From the NCBI GenBank assembly GCA_001839685.1, contig MLAK01000761.1, positions 1-40,630 on the forward strand: a DNA stretch of 40,630 bases. Reading direction: 5' to 3'. This document shows, one piece after another, positions 1-9,841 of this stretch. The notes under the pieces are model-generated. The model was not told the origin of the DNA. It saw only the letters and a program-made list of their open reading frames with translations, and ran no database searches. The stretch comes from Tritrichomonas foetus. Taxonomy: Eukaryota; Parabasalia; Tritrichomonadida; Tritrichomonadidae. How positions within the stretch are numbered: position 1 is the first letter of the stretch; every line of letters begins with the position of its first letter. A program made the translations under genes and the position numbers.

Positions 1-342
1 CATGAGCTCAAAGAGAGAAGAATAAATATACCTCATCAGTTAGTCATCAGTCAAGAACCACTAATAGAAGAAAAGATTGAATGGACATTTTTTATAAAAG
101 ATGCAAAACATTCTGTTGGATCAAATCATTATGAGTTTCAGTTTCCTCCCCAATGGAGAACATTAGAAAACTGTGAGTTGTCAATAAAATCTTCTTTTAT
201 GTGTTGGTTGTGCATTTTTTCATTCCTTGATGGAGATAATCATATTTTTGTGTTCTATCTGAGATCATCGTCCTTAATGATCAACTCGAGGCAAATATCG
301 AAATCATTCACTGTGATGATGACACTCACATATGTTAGCTAA
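1..342 (+). CDS. 3' end of an unrecognised protein gene (partial)
   Basis: Frame 1 is open from the first base to a TAA at 340-342, giving 113 residues with no start in view. An open run this long is unlikely by chance in such AT-rich DNA, where stop triplets are frequent. The stretch contains IEWTFFIKDAKHSVG and FQFPPQWRTLENCELS, then a hydrophobic Cys/Phe-rich part (FMCWLCIFSFLDG), and ends MTLTYVS. I recognise no family. The hydrophobic part is too interrupted to be called a membrane segment with confidence. The gene reads away from the left edge, and its stop is 301 bases from the stop of the minus-strand karyopherin, so the two genes converge. Coding is likely; the function is unknown. 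Confidence 0.55.
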   Translation, partial: HELKERRINIPHQLVISQEPLIEEKIEWTFFIKDAKHSVGSNHYEFQFPPQWRTLENCELSIKSSFMCWLCIFSFLDGDNHIFVFYLRSSSLMINSRQISKSFTVMMTLTYVS

Positions 343-643
343 TGTCTTTTAATTTTCGACAAAATTTTACATATTTTAAGCATAATAGTCTTTGTTCACA
401 AAAAATATCATTACATAGACATTTATTCTCAGATGATTTTCTGGTATCTTCTAAGATCGTTTTGAATGTTAGCAACTGATCTTTAATGCAATTTCTTTTC
501 CTAAGGCAAAACTGTTATGAAATGAAAATGGGATAAATGTAATGTGATCTTTCGAGGCCCAAATAAATTTACATAAACAATGAGAAAAAGAAGAAATTTA
601 CAATTTTTTATCATACATTATATAATTATAGTCAGTCTTAACA
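343..643. other. Convergent spacer, nothing recognised
   Basis: AT-rich spacer between the stop of the left-edge gene and the stop of the minus-strand karyopherin. I see no ORF of note, no tRNA boxes and no strong repeat. It presumably holds the 3' ends of both transcripts. Confidence 0.5.
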
Positions 644-3600
644 TCATTGTTGAGGGCTAATACGTGCTTGGCAACGATTATATGAAAGTGGGTCTGTGAA
701 TGAGCCAGTAAGTATATCATTTCCTCCAGGAATAGTTTGCAATAGGTTCACCAGTATTCGTACTATTCCTTGAAGTGTTTCCTGTGAAAGGTTGAAAGAA
801 GTCAACATTTTTTCTTTTAATCCAAGTGTTTGTGCAAAAATACGAATTAGTTCTGTTGAACATTGACCAACAATGTTTGGATTATTTTGGATAAGCCATA
901 ATAAAGTACTATAAATATGTTCAGCTTCCATTTCATCACCTTTTACAGGTAATATTGCTAAAATATGTGGCAGCCATGTATTGAAATCAAAACTCTCTGT
1001 GTTCATTTTCATTAATGAACATAAAAATGAAACAGCGTTAGTCATTGTTGACCAATAATGTACTTGTCCTTCATTTTCTTGTTCAAAAAGTGATTGAATA
1101 AAAGAAATAATACCTCCTAAATGCTGAGCAATGATGCTGTTCTCTCTTTCTAAAACGTTTCGAAGTGCAATTAATGGCTCAGGAATTACCGTGAAATTAC
1201 ATATTTCAAGATTAGATATAAATGTTCGAATCATTTTAGATTTAGCAATTTTATGCATATTTTGTCCAAAGTTGATATAATATTGTCTTAACACGCCAAT
1301 ATATTGTGATATTTCAAATTCGCCTTCAACATGTTTTCCATGATCAATGTATTCATTGATTGGAAATGCTTGTGGCATTTTAGTTGCAAGTTCAGCAAAG
1401 AATCTATTGACCTGCATTGATAATGTTAAATCTGAATTGTCACTTGCTAAAACATCCAAGTCTTGACAATCTAAACCTCCAGCTAAAGCTTTCCTGCCAG
1501 CATCAATTGTGAATTTAATTATTTCCTCATTCAATGGAATGTTATTTTCAAGAAATCGTGTTATGACTTTGAAGCAGCATGCTACAATGACTGCGCTTGA
1601 ATTCGTAAAGTTTTCTCTCAAAGCGGTCAAAAATGGATTCGGATCAGCGGCTGCCTTCATTACAATGTATAATGAAGCTAAGGTTGCGGCAACTGTTAAA
1701 TCATCAGTTATAGATTTCATGCAATTAATACTAAAATTATACCATTCCAAAGGTGATTGTGGGGCGAGTTGTGGATAAAGTTTATATATATTTTTAATTA
1801 ATAGTAAAGTATTAGTTAAACTATTAATTTGACTTTGGTTTGCAGAAAACATTCTTTCAATTTCTTCATCATCTCCATCTTCATCGAAATCAGGTTCTTC
1901 AACTTGCGGGTCTTCTTGAATTTCTTCATTGATATAAACAGATATCATAGTATGAATTGGTTCAGCAAAATTAACCAATTGAGGTAAATTCACAGTTAGT
2001 AAGTTTGATAAAGAAATCATTACGGCACCACGAATATCAAAATCGTTTGTTTGTCCAGCACAAACAATGATTGATAATGCTTTATTAATTGAGTCATCAC
2101 CAGAATTTGTAAATCTTAGAAGATTAGAAAGTGCTTCAATTGCATTTGCTTTAAGATTAGGATCATTTTCTTCGGGCATTGAAGCTGTTTGAACAATTAA
2201 TGGGAATAAAGTTTCAACAAAAGGTGCAACATCTTCACCTGCAGAAAAAACTAAAGAAGAAATTGCATCAAACACAATTGCTGAAGGAACTGGTGCAGGT
2301 GCTTGAAGAAGTCTGCAAAGACCTTGAAGAGCAGGACTAATTAAATTCACTTCAATATCACAACAGACAAACAATTTTCTTAATGCCAATAAAACATATT
2401 TCAATAATTCTGGTTCATTACAGTTTAAAAGTTCAATTAAAGGTGTCATAAATTGAATTGCAATCGTACTATGTCCTTCTTCTAAAAGTGGAGCAATTTC
2501 TTTAATCGAGTCAGCAGCAATTTCTTTTGCACAAATATGTGGAATTTGTAAAATATTCAAAAAGAAACGAGACAAATGTGATAAATTTTTTGTAACTGAT
2601 TCACTTGAATTATGAATCACTCTGGAAATAGCCATAGCCGAAATTATAGATTCTTGCATTGTATTTGTTGAAATTGATTGTAAAAGCTGTGAAAAGAAAA
2701 CTCGTTTTTTCATAGTGGATGCACAAACTTCAATTGCATACAATACATACATAGCATCAGAGTTGTCTTCAAGTGGTGCATCTTCGAATAAAGTGGTTGC
2801 AACTGCTAAAGTCTGTTGAATAATGTTTGGTAAAAGCGGCTGAAGTTTTTTACCTTTTGATTCAATGAATTGGTGAATTGGACCAAAAGCTAAAACTGGA
2901 TTTTGTGGAACAACTTCAAACAATTTTGAAAGAATAACTTCATCAGGAAATGGATAGGCGTAAGCAACAAATGCAAATGAGATTTTATTTGATATTCTTT
3001 GACCATATTCAGTTGGAAGGAAAGAAGCATAAACTTCGAGCAATTTTGAAAAAACTGGAGTTAAAAGTGGAATTTCTTGTTCGTCAACTTCCCGCACTAA
3101 AACGGCAACTAATCCACATGCAGTGTCAATTAAATCTTGATTGTTGGATTCAAAAGCAAATTCACAAAGGGATAAAAATAATCCTAAATTTGCAGAAGTT
3201 ACAGCAGGCGCTATATATGGAACTAAATAGGAAATAAGATAGATTGCAAATTCAACTGCATCAGGACGAGATTTATCGTTGGTTAAATTTGTGATCAATT
3301 CAAATAATTGCGGCCATGATCCTGCATCGGTTTTGAAAATAGGAATGATTGATTGAACCAATAAATGTCTGATCAGCAGATTTGTTTCGTTTTGAAATAT
3401 TAAAATAAGCGCATTTAATATCGGTTCATGAAATTGACTTGTGACTAAAACTTTTTTCCAATTGTTACTTAACGACTTTTTGAGCCCAATTGATGCGGCT
3501 TTACGAATTGTTTCATTTGGCTCATTCATCAAGAATTGAAGTAGATCCAAAGACGATTGAGGATTTGTATACATTAAAAGTAAGCCTTCAGTAACGCACT

Positions 3601-3679
3601 GACGTTCTTCAGGTGAAATTTCGGGTGAAAGGGATTTAATGAAAAGATCGCGAAGATTTGCTCCTTGAATTTCACTCAT
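644..3679 (-). CDS. Karyopherin-beta / importin-like HEAT-repeat protein
   Basis: 1011 residues starting at a true ATG (3677-3679) with MSEIQGANLRDLFIKSL. The N-terminus has the importin-beta N-terminal pattern: a helix, then NEPNETIRKAASIGLKK around residues 53-69. The rest is built of amphipathic helix pairs typical of HEAT repeats. An acidic stretch (DFDEDGDDEEIERMF) lies near residues 590-605, resembling the acidic loop that many importins of the Kap121/Kap123/importin-4/5 group use in cargo or Ran handling. The length fits that group (about 1,000-1,100). Such proteins carry cargo through nuclear pores under RanGTP control. The gene is divergent from a second karyopherin at 4011. A TCACA initiator-like box lies about 30 bases upstream of the ATG. 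The family call is firm; the exact member is not resolved. Confidence 0.8.
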   Translation of the reverse strand: MSEIQGANLRDLFIKSLSPEISPEERQCVTEGLLLMYTNPQSSLDLLQFLMNEPNETIRKAASIGLKKSLSNNWKKVLVTSQFHEPILNALILIFQNETNLLIRHLLVQSIIPIFKTDAGSWPQLFELITNLTNDKSRPDAVEFAIYLISYLVPYIAPAVTSANLGLFLSLCEFAFESNNQDLIDTACGLVAVLVREVDEQEIPLLTPVFSKLLEVYASFLPTEYGQRISNKISFAFVAYAYPFPDEVILSKLFEVVPQNPVLAFGPIHQFIESKGKKLQPLLPNIIQQTLAVATTLFEDAPLEDNSDAMYVLYAIEVCASTMKKRVFFSQLLQSISTNTMQESIISAMAISRVIHNSSESVTKNLSHLSRFFLNILQIPHICAKEIAADSIKEIAPLLEEGHSTIAIQFMTPLIELLNCNEPELLKYVLLALRKLFVCCDIEVNLISPALQGLCRLLQAPAPVPSAIVFDAISSLVFSAGEDVAPFVETLFPLIVQTASMPEENDPNLKANAIEALSNLLRFTNSGDDSINKALSIIVCAGQTNDFDIRGAVMISLSNLLTVNLPQLVNFAEPIHTMISVYINEEIQEDPQVEEPDFDEDGDDEEIERMFSANQSQINSLTNTLLLIKNIYKLYPQLAPQSPLEWYNFSINCMKSITDDLTVAATLASLYIVMKAAADPNPFLTALRENFTNSSAVIVACCFKVITRFLENNIPLNEEIIKFTIDAGRKALAGGLDCQDLDVLASDNSDLTLSMQVNRFFAELATKMPQAFPINEYIDHGKHVEGEFEISQYIGVLRQYYINFGQNMHKIAKSKMIRTFISNLEICNFTVIPEPLIALRNVLERENSIIAQHLGGIISFIQSLFEQENEGQVHYWSTMTNAVSFLCSLMKMNTESFDFNTWLPHILAILPVKGDEMEAEHIYSTLLWLIQNNPNIVGQCSTELIRIFAQTLGLKEKMLTSFNLSQETLQGIVRILVNLLQTIPGGNDILTGSFTDPLSYNRCQARISPQQ

Positions 3680-4010
3680 TTTTTTACGTCGAAAGATTTT
3701 GATTGTGATCGACCACTATAAAATTTGGTCCAAATTGTGAGGAAGAGGTCAATTAGACATTGAAATCCCACTTCACAAAAAGTTATCACATTTTCTTCCT
3801 AAAGTTTAATATCATTTTTCTGCATTATTATTTGATATAATAGTAATATAAAAGTATTTCAAGCATAATTTATTATAATTTAAGTTAATTTAATAGTTTT
3901 ATATTGTTTATTACTTGATATTTAATGATATATTGCCAAAATTGAAATGTGTGAAAAATGAATTAAAATCTATGCTCACAGAAAAAATTCAATCATTCAA
4001 AAGATTGGTC
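3680..4010. promoter_or_regulatory. Shared divergent promoter spacer of two karyopherins
   Basis: 331 bases between two divergent start codons, so both promoters must lie here. It is strongly AT-rich, with TTTAATATC/TATAATAGTAATATAAAAG runs. An initiator-like TCATT lies just before the right gene and a TCACA before the left gene. No other element was identified. Confidence 0.45.
3993..3997 (+). promoter_or_regulatory. Initiator-like box TCATT
   Basis: It matches the trichomonad initiator consensus TCAYW. Its A is 16 bases before the ATG at 4011, consistent with the very short 5' leaders typical of trichomonads. It supports 4011 over the in-frame ATG at 3972. Such a short motif occurs often by chance. 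Confidence 0.35.
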
Positions 4011-7000
4011 ATGAATGAGATTGTTGCTTCCTTCTATCAAATATTCGATGCATTACGTCAACAAAACAATGAAGTTATTCAACAAGCAACTACTGCAGCC
4101 CAAAATTTACTCGCCAATCCAAACTCCGCAAGTGCTTTGACAGAAATCTTAGCAAATCCTCCAAACATTTACGTAAAACAACAAGCAGCGCTACTTTTAA
4201 GAAGATTCATAATCATTCATCAAGCCGAAATAACAAATCCAGCGGAGATAATTCAGCAATTATTAAATATCCTTTTTATCGAACAAGACGCGGATCTTCA
4301 GAGGCGAATCACTGGCGCAATTGGAAAGTTTAAAGATCCAAATTCCCAAGGCCTAATTTTGACTTCTGCCCAACAAATTATTTCATCTGGGAAACCTGAG
4401 CATCTGAATGCGGCAATTTTATTATGTCGAAAGCTTGATTTAGAAGAATTTTTAGATCATGTTGACTTCTTTTGCACCTTAATTCAACAAGGTCTGTCTG
4501 TTCTTCAGCCTAAATATGTTATTGATTTTGCGTTCAAATTAGGGGACCAGCTTGACGGTGATACAGAGCGACTTGCGTTTTTCAATCAAATCTGGGAAAA
4601 TACAATTCAATATGTTTGTCAACATCTTGATGACACTTTTGATGTTCAATTCATTGTTCAGCGTATAAATTATTGTCTTGACACACATCCTATACAATCA
4701 CCATTCGCTAATCCTAACACTGTTATTAATGGATTTTTGCCACTTTTAGGAAATGAAGAAATCGATTTAAATACACAATTAGCTTTAATTAGCGCGATTG
4801 ATTCCGCTGTAAACATAGAAGATGCTTTAGAAGGTGTAGATATGGAAGAATTCTATCCTTTGTTACTTCAAAAATATTTTGCTGTTTCTGCTTTTGCTTT
4901 TAATCCCACTGACCAATTGGCCATGTCAGATGTGAATGTTTTCCAAATCATTTCTTTATGTTTTTCAAGTGATTCTGTGTTTTTAGATTGCGTTTTTTCA
5001 TTGATTGATTCTCTTTATGGAAATCCAGCAACACGACCAGGAATTTTATTAATCATTGGTTATATTCTTGGTGAATTATCAGATGAAGTGAGAGATGCAC
5101 TTCCACAAATAGCGGACCTTTTGTCAAAGTCTGTAAATGATCCAATAAGGCTTGTGAGAGATAGTGCAAGTTATGGAATTAGCGAATTCGCGAAAAATTA
5201 TCCAGATGAGATGGATGATTATGTTGAGGTATTAGGAAACAATGTTTTGGCAAGTTTAGCTCAAGAAGCTTCACAAGATATGCTTGTTGCTTTACATGAC
5301 ATTTTCCAAAACTCTTCCGACACTGATTCCGTTTTTGATCAAGCTTATCCATTTTTAATAGCAAATATGAGTAATTCTCATGAATCTACCCTTCAATTTC
5401 TTTTCCCATGCTTTGCTGAACTTTGCAGTAATTCACACACGAAAATCAAAGGGGTTTTCACACAAATTATTCAATTACTTTTCCAGACAATGCAAAACAA
5501 CGAAACTTTAGCTGAGCCTGCATGTAAATGCCTTGGAAGTATGTCAGCAAGAGCTCCCGAATTATTTTCTCCTTATGTTCAACAATTTGTTCAATTCCAA
5601 AATCAATATCTTCAAGCAAATGATCCATCTTTACAAATTGTTGCTTTATTGGCTTATGGAAAACTTTTAGAATGCCATTTATCACAACTTGAACCATTAA
5701 TTCCACAACTTATTCCAATCCTTCTTCAAATTTCTAGTCAGGACTTATCAAATAATCTTAAAGAAGAGATTATTCAATTCACCATGAGACAACAACAAAC
5801 TCTTGAAGAAAATGGAGAAATTGAATTTGATATTGAAGAAAATGAAAAAGAAAATGAGTTCTCTCCTTATGCAATTCCTTCATTAGCACTTAAAGTGTTA
5901 TGCTCAATAATTATGAGAATTCCACAAATTGTTGAGAGTTCACTTCCTCAGGTCCTTCAAGCCATTCAGATCCAAATAAAGAATCCAAACATCGATGCAA
6001 TGACTTCTACTTGTCAAGCCATTTCTTTGTTCGCTAGAGGAATCTCGAAAACAAATATTCAAGGTAAAGAGCAACTTTCTAGTCAATTAACTTCTTGTGT
6101 ATTAAACTTAGTCAGCGAATCTGAAGAAATCGATAATGCTTTTGAGGGAATTGACACTCTTGCCCAAATAATTGAATTTTTGGGTGCCAATTGCATTGGA
6201 CAAGAAAACCAACAACAACTATTAAATTTGATTGGTGCTGCTTTGAATGGAAAATTAAAATGTCAAACAACTAAAGACTACATTAAAGAATTTCATGATG
6301 CACTTTGTGATTTAATTAATGAATTAATCGCATCACTTGGCCCAAATGCCCCACAAGTCTTTGCACCATACATGAGCACTTTTGTGACTTTAGCAAGTCA
6401 TAAGAAATTAGTTTTTCGAGATTTTGCAATCAGAATTCTAGGCCAATTTGTTGAACATTCATCCGCAAATGTTCCACCACAATTAAAAGAAAATATTTTA
6501 TCATTTGCAATTGCTGGAATTAGATCTGATAGCCAGCATGCAGCATTTGCATTAAACCAATTTACAAATGGAGATGGACCACTCATTATGCCACGTATTA
6601 ACGAAGTTGTACCGTTACTTCATCAAAAAATATCACAAAAAGAGAAGAAAGCTGCAGCTTATATTTCATTTATAGATAATTTAGTTGGTGCTATTGGTGA
6701 ACTTCGAAGGAATGTTTTGAAGGACCAATTTCCAGTTGAACAATTTGCCCCATTTTGCCTTCGAGCAATGCCTGCAAGACAAGATCCAACTACGAATCTT
6801 GATATGATGACATTCTATCTTTGGTTGGCCCAAGTGATGCAAAGTCAGCCAGCAAATGAATTTGCAGCTGTCGCAATTAAATTATTCATGCAACCAACTG
6901 ATGATATTGGTGGAATAGCAGAAGAAGATACAGGTGTTCTTCAAAAGGTCAAACAGGTAATGATTGGATGCCTACAACAAATTCCAAATGCAGAAGCATT

Positions 7001-7067
7001 TATTAGCGAGGTCTGTGAAAATGATCCATTTAAGATTCAACGTGTTCAAAGTGTTATTAATTCTTAA
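4011..7067 (+). CDS. Karyopherin-beta / importin-4/5-like HEAT-repeat protein
   Basis: 1018 residues from the ATG at 4011 (MNEIVASFYQIFDALRQQ). The frame is open further upstream, but the first codon there is TTG. An earlier in-frame ATG at 3972 is possible; 4011 was chosen because the importin N-terminal helix begins here and a TCATT box lies 16 bases upstream. The N-terminus shows the importin-beta N-domain pattern (LANPPNIYVKQQAALLLRRF, about residues 52-71). HEAT-like helix pairs follow, with an acidic insertion (EIEFDIEENEKENEF) near residues 603-617, and the pattern continues to the end. Length and acidic insertion fit Kap123/importin-4/5-type import receptors. Its divergent neighbour is also a karyopherin but clearly different in sequence. 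The convergent gene at 7357 lies 289 bases away. Confidence 0.8.
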   Translation: MNEIVASFYQIFDALRQQNNEVIQQATTAAQNLLANPNSASALTEILANPPNIYVKQQAALLLRRFIIIHQAEITNPAEIIQQLLNILFIEQDADLQRRITGAIGKFKDPNSQGLILTSAQQIISSGKPEHLNAAILLCRKLDLEEFLDHVDFFCTLIQQGLSVLQPKYVIDFAFKLGDQLDGDTERLAFFNQIWENTIQYVCQHLDDTFDVQFIVQRINYCLDTHPIQSPFANPNTVINGFLPLLGNEEIDLNTQLALISAIDSAVNIEDALEGVDMEEFYPLLLQKYFAVSAFAFNPTDQLAMSDVNVFQIISLCFSSDSVFLDCVFSLIDSLYGNPATRPGILLIIGYILGELSDEVRDALPQIADLLSKSVNDPIRLVRDSASYGISEFAKNYPDEMDDYVEVLGNNVLASLAQEASQDMLVALHDIFQNSSDTDSVFDQAYPFLIANMSNSHESTLQFLFPCFAELCSNSHTKIKGVFTQIIQLLFQTMQNNETLAEPACKCLGSMSARAPELFSPYVQQFVQFQNQYLQANDPSLQIVALLAYGKLLECHLSQLEPLIPQLIPILLQISSQDLSNNLKEEIIQFTMRQQQTLEENGEIEFDIEENEKENEFSPYAIPSLALKVLCSIIMRIPQIVESSLPQVLQAIQIQIKNPNIDAMTSTCQAISLFARGISKTNIQGKEQLSSQLTSCVLNLVSESEEIDNAFEGIDTLAQIIEFLGANCIGQENQQQLLNLIGAALNGKLKCQTTKDYIKEFHDALCDLINELIASLGPNAPQVFAPYMSTFVTLASHKKLVFRDFAIRILGQFVEHSSANVPPQLKENILSFAIAGIRSDSQHAAFALNQFTNGDGPLIMPRINEVVPLLHQKISQKEKKAAAYISFIDNLVGAIGELRRNVLKDQFPVEQFAPFCLRAMPARQDPTTNLDMMTFYLWLAQVMQSQPANEFAAVAIKLFMQPTDDIGGIAEEDTGVLQKVKQVMIGCLQQIPNAEAFISEVCENDPFKIQRVQSVINS

Positions 7068-7356
7068 TACTAAAAAAAATTATAAATAAATAAAATGTCC
7101 TGGATTTATTTTCATATTTTCGTAATTTGATAATTTCTTTGCTATATCATAATACAAAATAAATACTTCAAGAAACTAATCCAGTCTGTTGCATGAATCA
7201 TATGATGGGATTTAAGGGAATTCATCCCAATGATCAAACCATTTCAATGCTTCAAAAAGAAGCAAAGTGATTCGATAAAGGATAGATTTTTTAAAAAAAA
7301 CGAAAGAATGGAGTGAGAAAATATGGCATTAGCATATAATTTTTATTGTTACAAAA

Positions 7357-9168
7357 TTATTCCGACTTCTTTTTCTTTGGCGATGATGGTGTCGATGATT
7401 TTCTCGGTTTGATGAACTGTTTCACATTGATTCCATTTACTCCCAGTCCTGGAGTTGGTCTGAGTGTTGTTGCAGTTAACTTTGTTCGAATCGGCCTTGG
7501 TGATGAAGTTGTTGGACTCATCATTGCATCATTATATAATGAGCGGCTTCTCTGTGTTTTTGGACGTGCATTTTCATGATGTCTTTGAACAACAACTGAC
7601 ATTGGCTTCGTTGATTTATCTCGTTCTCTTTCCATGAATTCAATATTTCTCTGTGTGTGCTGGAGGAGACATTCCATTTCACGACGTTGGCGTTGGTCCA
7701 TTGCTTCATAAGCATGTCTCATATCGATAACAGCACGCCTTTGGGCTTCCACCATTTCTTCTTTTTGAAGTTTGTCTGCTTGTTTTTGAACTTCTTTTGC
7801 ACGGTCGAATTGCTTCTGGAGAGCAAGATTTTCTTCGACTGTTCGAAGGCGAATTAAGGCAGCAGATGGCTTATTATATTCCGTCATATTATTTGGATCG
7901 GCCCATTGCCTTTCGAAGTCTTCAATTTGCTTTTTATGCTCGGCTTCTAACTCGGCTACACGGTCTTGTTGATCGGCTCGATATTTAGCGATTTTTTCGT
8001 TCCATTCTTTAGTTGTGGTTTCATATCGTTCTTTCGCGATGGCGTGCCTTTCTTCAGCTTCTTGGCGTCTTTTCTCTTGTAAAATAGCAGCTTCGTCAGT
8101 TTGGTTTGATTGATCGATTAAACGATCAGCTTTTTCGAGTTTGGCTCCATATTCATACTTTTTATTTAAGGCTGCATCTCGGAGTTCTTCTTCTATGTAA
8201 ATTTTGATAGCTGGAACCATCTCACTTTCGATTGGCTTATTCTTTGTAAGAAGGTTATCAATTGCTTTATTCATTTCCTCTTCAGAAAATTCTTGATAAG
8301 AGATGGGCTGTGTATTTGCAAATCTTGGTGATCTCCTTGGTGGTGTTGTTTTTGAAAGTCTTGCAGGTGGTTCTTTAATTGGTGACATTGGCTGTTCACT
8401 TTCATTTTCATCATCATTATTTTCGCTTTCATTTTCATTATTATTTTCATCTTCGTTGGCGTCACTGAGAAGAGCTCCAGCAATGGCATTTGTGTTGTTT
8501 TCAAGTTTTGATTCATCTTCTTCACTTGTTTTATCTGCTTCACTTTCCTGTTTCTCTTCACTTTCTAAGCGCTCTTCACTTTCTGGCTTTTCTTCATTTG
8601 TTGGCTCCCCTTCAGCTCCACTCGCAAGTGCTCCTGCGATTGAGTCGACTTGATTTTCAAGTTTTGAAGATTCATTATTTTCTTCACTTTCACGAACTTC
8701 ACTTGGGCTGTTTTCGCTTTCTTTAGCTTTTTCTTCTTCATTTTCCTGATTTTCATTACCATCAAAAAGTTCTCCAGCAATGGCATTCATTTGATTTTGA
8801 AGCTTTGGAGATTCCTCATTTTCGTTATTTTTATTATCTTGAGCTGATTCGCCTTTTTCAGAAATAATGGCTTCATTTTCAGTACTCTTTTCAGCGTCGT
8901 TTGTTTTTTCATCATTTTCTTCAGCATTATTTTCATTATTATCTCCGCTAGAATTTCCGTTGTTTGAATTTCCGTCTCCATTTTCTTTTCCATCATCTGG
9001 GGCAACTTGATCGCCGCCTAGTTTTTCTTGCGTTTCATCTTTGTTTTCTGAATCTGGTTTTTCGTTGTTGGATTGATCTGTTTCGTCTGTTCCTCCACCG
9101 AATAAATTTTCTCCTAAATTAGCAACTTGGTCAAGTGATGCCGGGTCTCCTTTTCCTGTACTGCTCAT
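7357..9168 (-). CDS. Acidic-repeat, coiled-coil protein with basic tail
   Basis: 603 residues from ATG at 9166-9168. Residues 1-260 are Glu/Asn/Ser-rich and disordered. They carry four spaced copies of a short motif: near 11-28 (SLDQVANLGENLFGGG), 122-138 (KLQNQMNAIAGELFDG), 169-186 (KLENQVDSIAGALASG) and 221-238 (KLENNTNAIAGALLSD). Residues 290-355 form a helical domain. Residues 355-515 are a long charged coiled coil rich in E, R, K, Q and A. The tail (520-603) is Ser/Pro/basic and ends KKKKSE. The C-terminal half resembles a large trichomonad group of coiled-coil proteins of unknown role (recalled, not checked). A TCATT box lies 5 bases before the ATG. A cytoskeletal or scaffold role is plausible but not shown. 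Confidence 0.7.
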   Translation of the reverse strand: MSSTGKGDPASLDQVANLGENLFGGGTDETDQSNNEKPDSENKDETQEKLGGDQVAPDDGKENGDGNSNNGNSSGDNNENNAEENDEKTNDAEKSTENEAIISEKGESAQDNKNNENEESPKLQNQMNAIAGELFDGNENQENEEEKAKESENSPSEVRESEENNESSKLENQVDSIAGALASGAEGEPTNEEKPESEERLESEEKQESEADKTSEEDESKLENNTNAIAGALLSDANEDENNNENESENNDDENESEQPMSPIKEPPARLSKTTPPRRSPRFANTQPISYQEFSEEEMNKAIDNLLTKNKPIESEMVPAIKIYIEEELRDAALNKKYEYGAKLEKADRLIDQSNQTDEAAILQEKRRQEAEERHAIAKERYETTTKEWNEKIAKYRADQQDRVAELEAEHKKQIEDFERQWADPNNMTEYNKPSAALIRLRTVEENLALQKQFDRAKEVQKQADKLQKEEMVEAQRRAVIDMRHAYEAMDQRQRREMECLLQHTQRNIEFMERERDKSTKPMSVVVQRHHENARPKTQRSRSLYNDAMMSPTTSSPRPIRTKLTATTLRPTPGLGVNGINVKQFIKPRKSSTPSSPKKKKSE

Positions 9169-9841
9169 TGAATGATGTTACAGTATGATTTATTTTTGAT
9201 TGGAGATCAACTTGATAATTAACGGCTGTTTTAGTCCTTAAAAAGTTGAATCTGTATTTGAGATTGAATATGAAGATAATAATTGAATACATTGAAGTGT
9301 CGACTTTTTGTATTAACTGTATAAATAATAATCATTCAATTAAAAATCTGGAAAAAATCACTTCTTTGATGACCAAAATTCGATGAAAAATAATTTTTAA
9401 TACACAAATACCAAACTACATCGACTTCTTTCTAATTAGTGCCTAATTCTTCAGTTAAAAATACTAATAAATCATATTCGTTGAAAATGAAATCAATTCT
9501 ATATTTAATTTATTTCATTAAACATACTGAATAATACTTTTCAAGTCAATTAGATGAATCAAAAAAGAATATCATGAAATGCCTCATGATTGGATATAAT
9601 GAATGAAGTCAGAAAAATTACTTGATATTATCTCTTCATATAAGTACACATATATGAAAGATATCCAAATGAATTGGTGTTATTTTTGTCAATTTTTCAA
9701 GAACCAACTGAAAGACAACTTAGGAAAGAGTCTTTCAATTTTTAGAGGACAATTATTGAATTTTTTATAAACCATTGAAGTATTTTCTAAGACTGATCCT
9801 CAAAATTTTAAAATTGAAAGCAAAAATCGTTTTTGTGTCGA
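9169..9841. promoter_or_regulatory. Divergent spacer with two promoters
   Basis: 673 AT-rich bases between divergent start codons. An initiator-like TCATT (minus strand, 9175-9171) lies 5 bases before the left gene. Before the right gene is AAATTGAAAGCAAAAATCG, loosely like the TATTGAAAAA element seen elsewhere in the window. No ORF or RNA gene was seen. Confidence 0.4.

Noticed and set aside
3915..4010. Upstream extension of the plus-strand karyopherin
   Set aside because: The extension begins with TTG, and the first 32 codons do not look like an importin N-terminus. An initiator-like box lies within it.
8303..9005. Several ORFs overlapping the acidic coiled-coil gene on both strands
   Set aside because: They are out-of-frame shadows of its low-complexity Glu/Ser/Asn codons.
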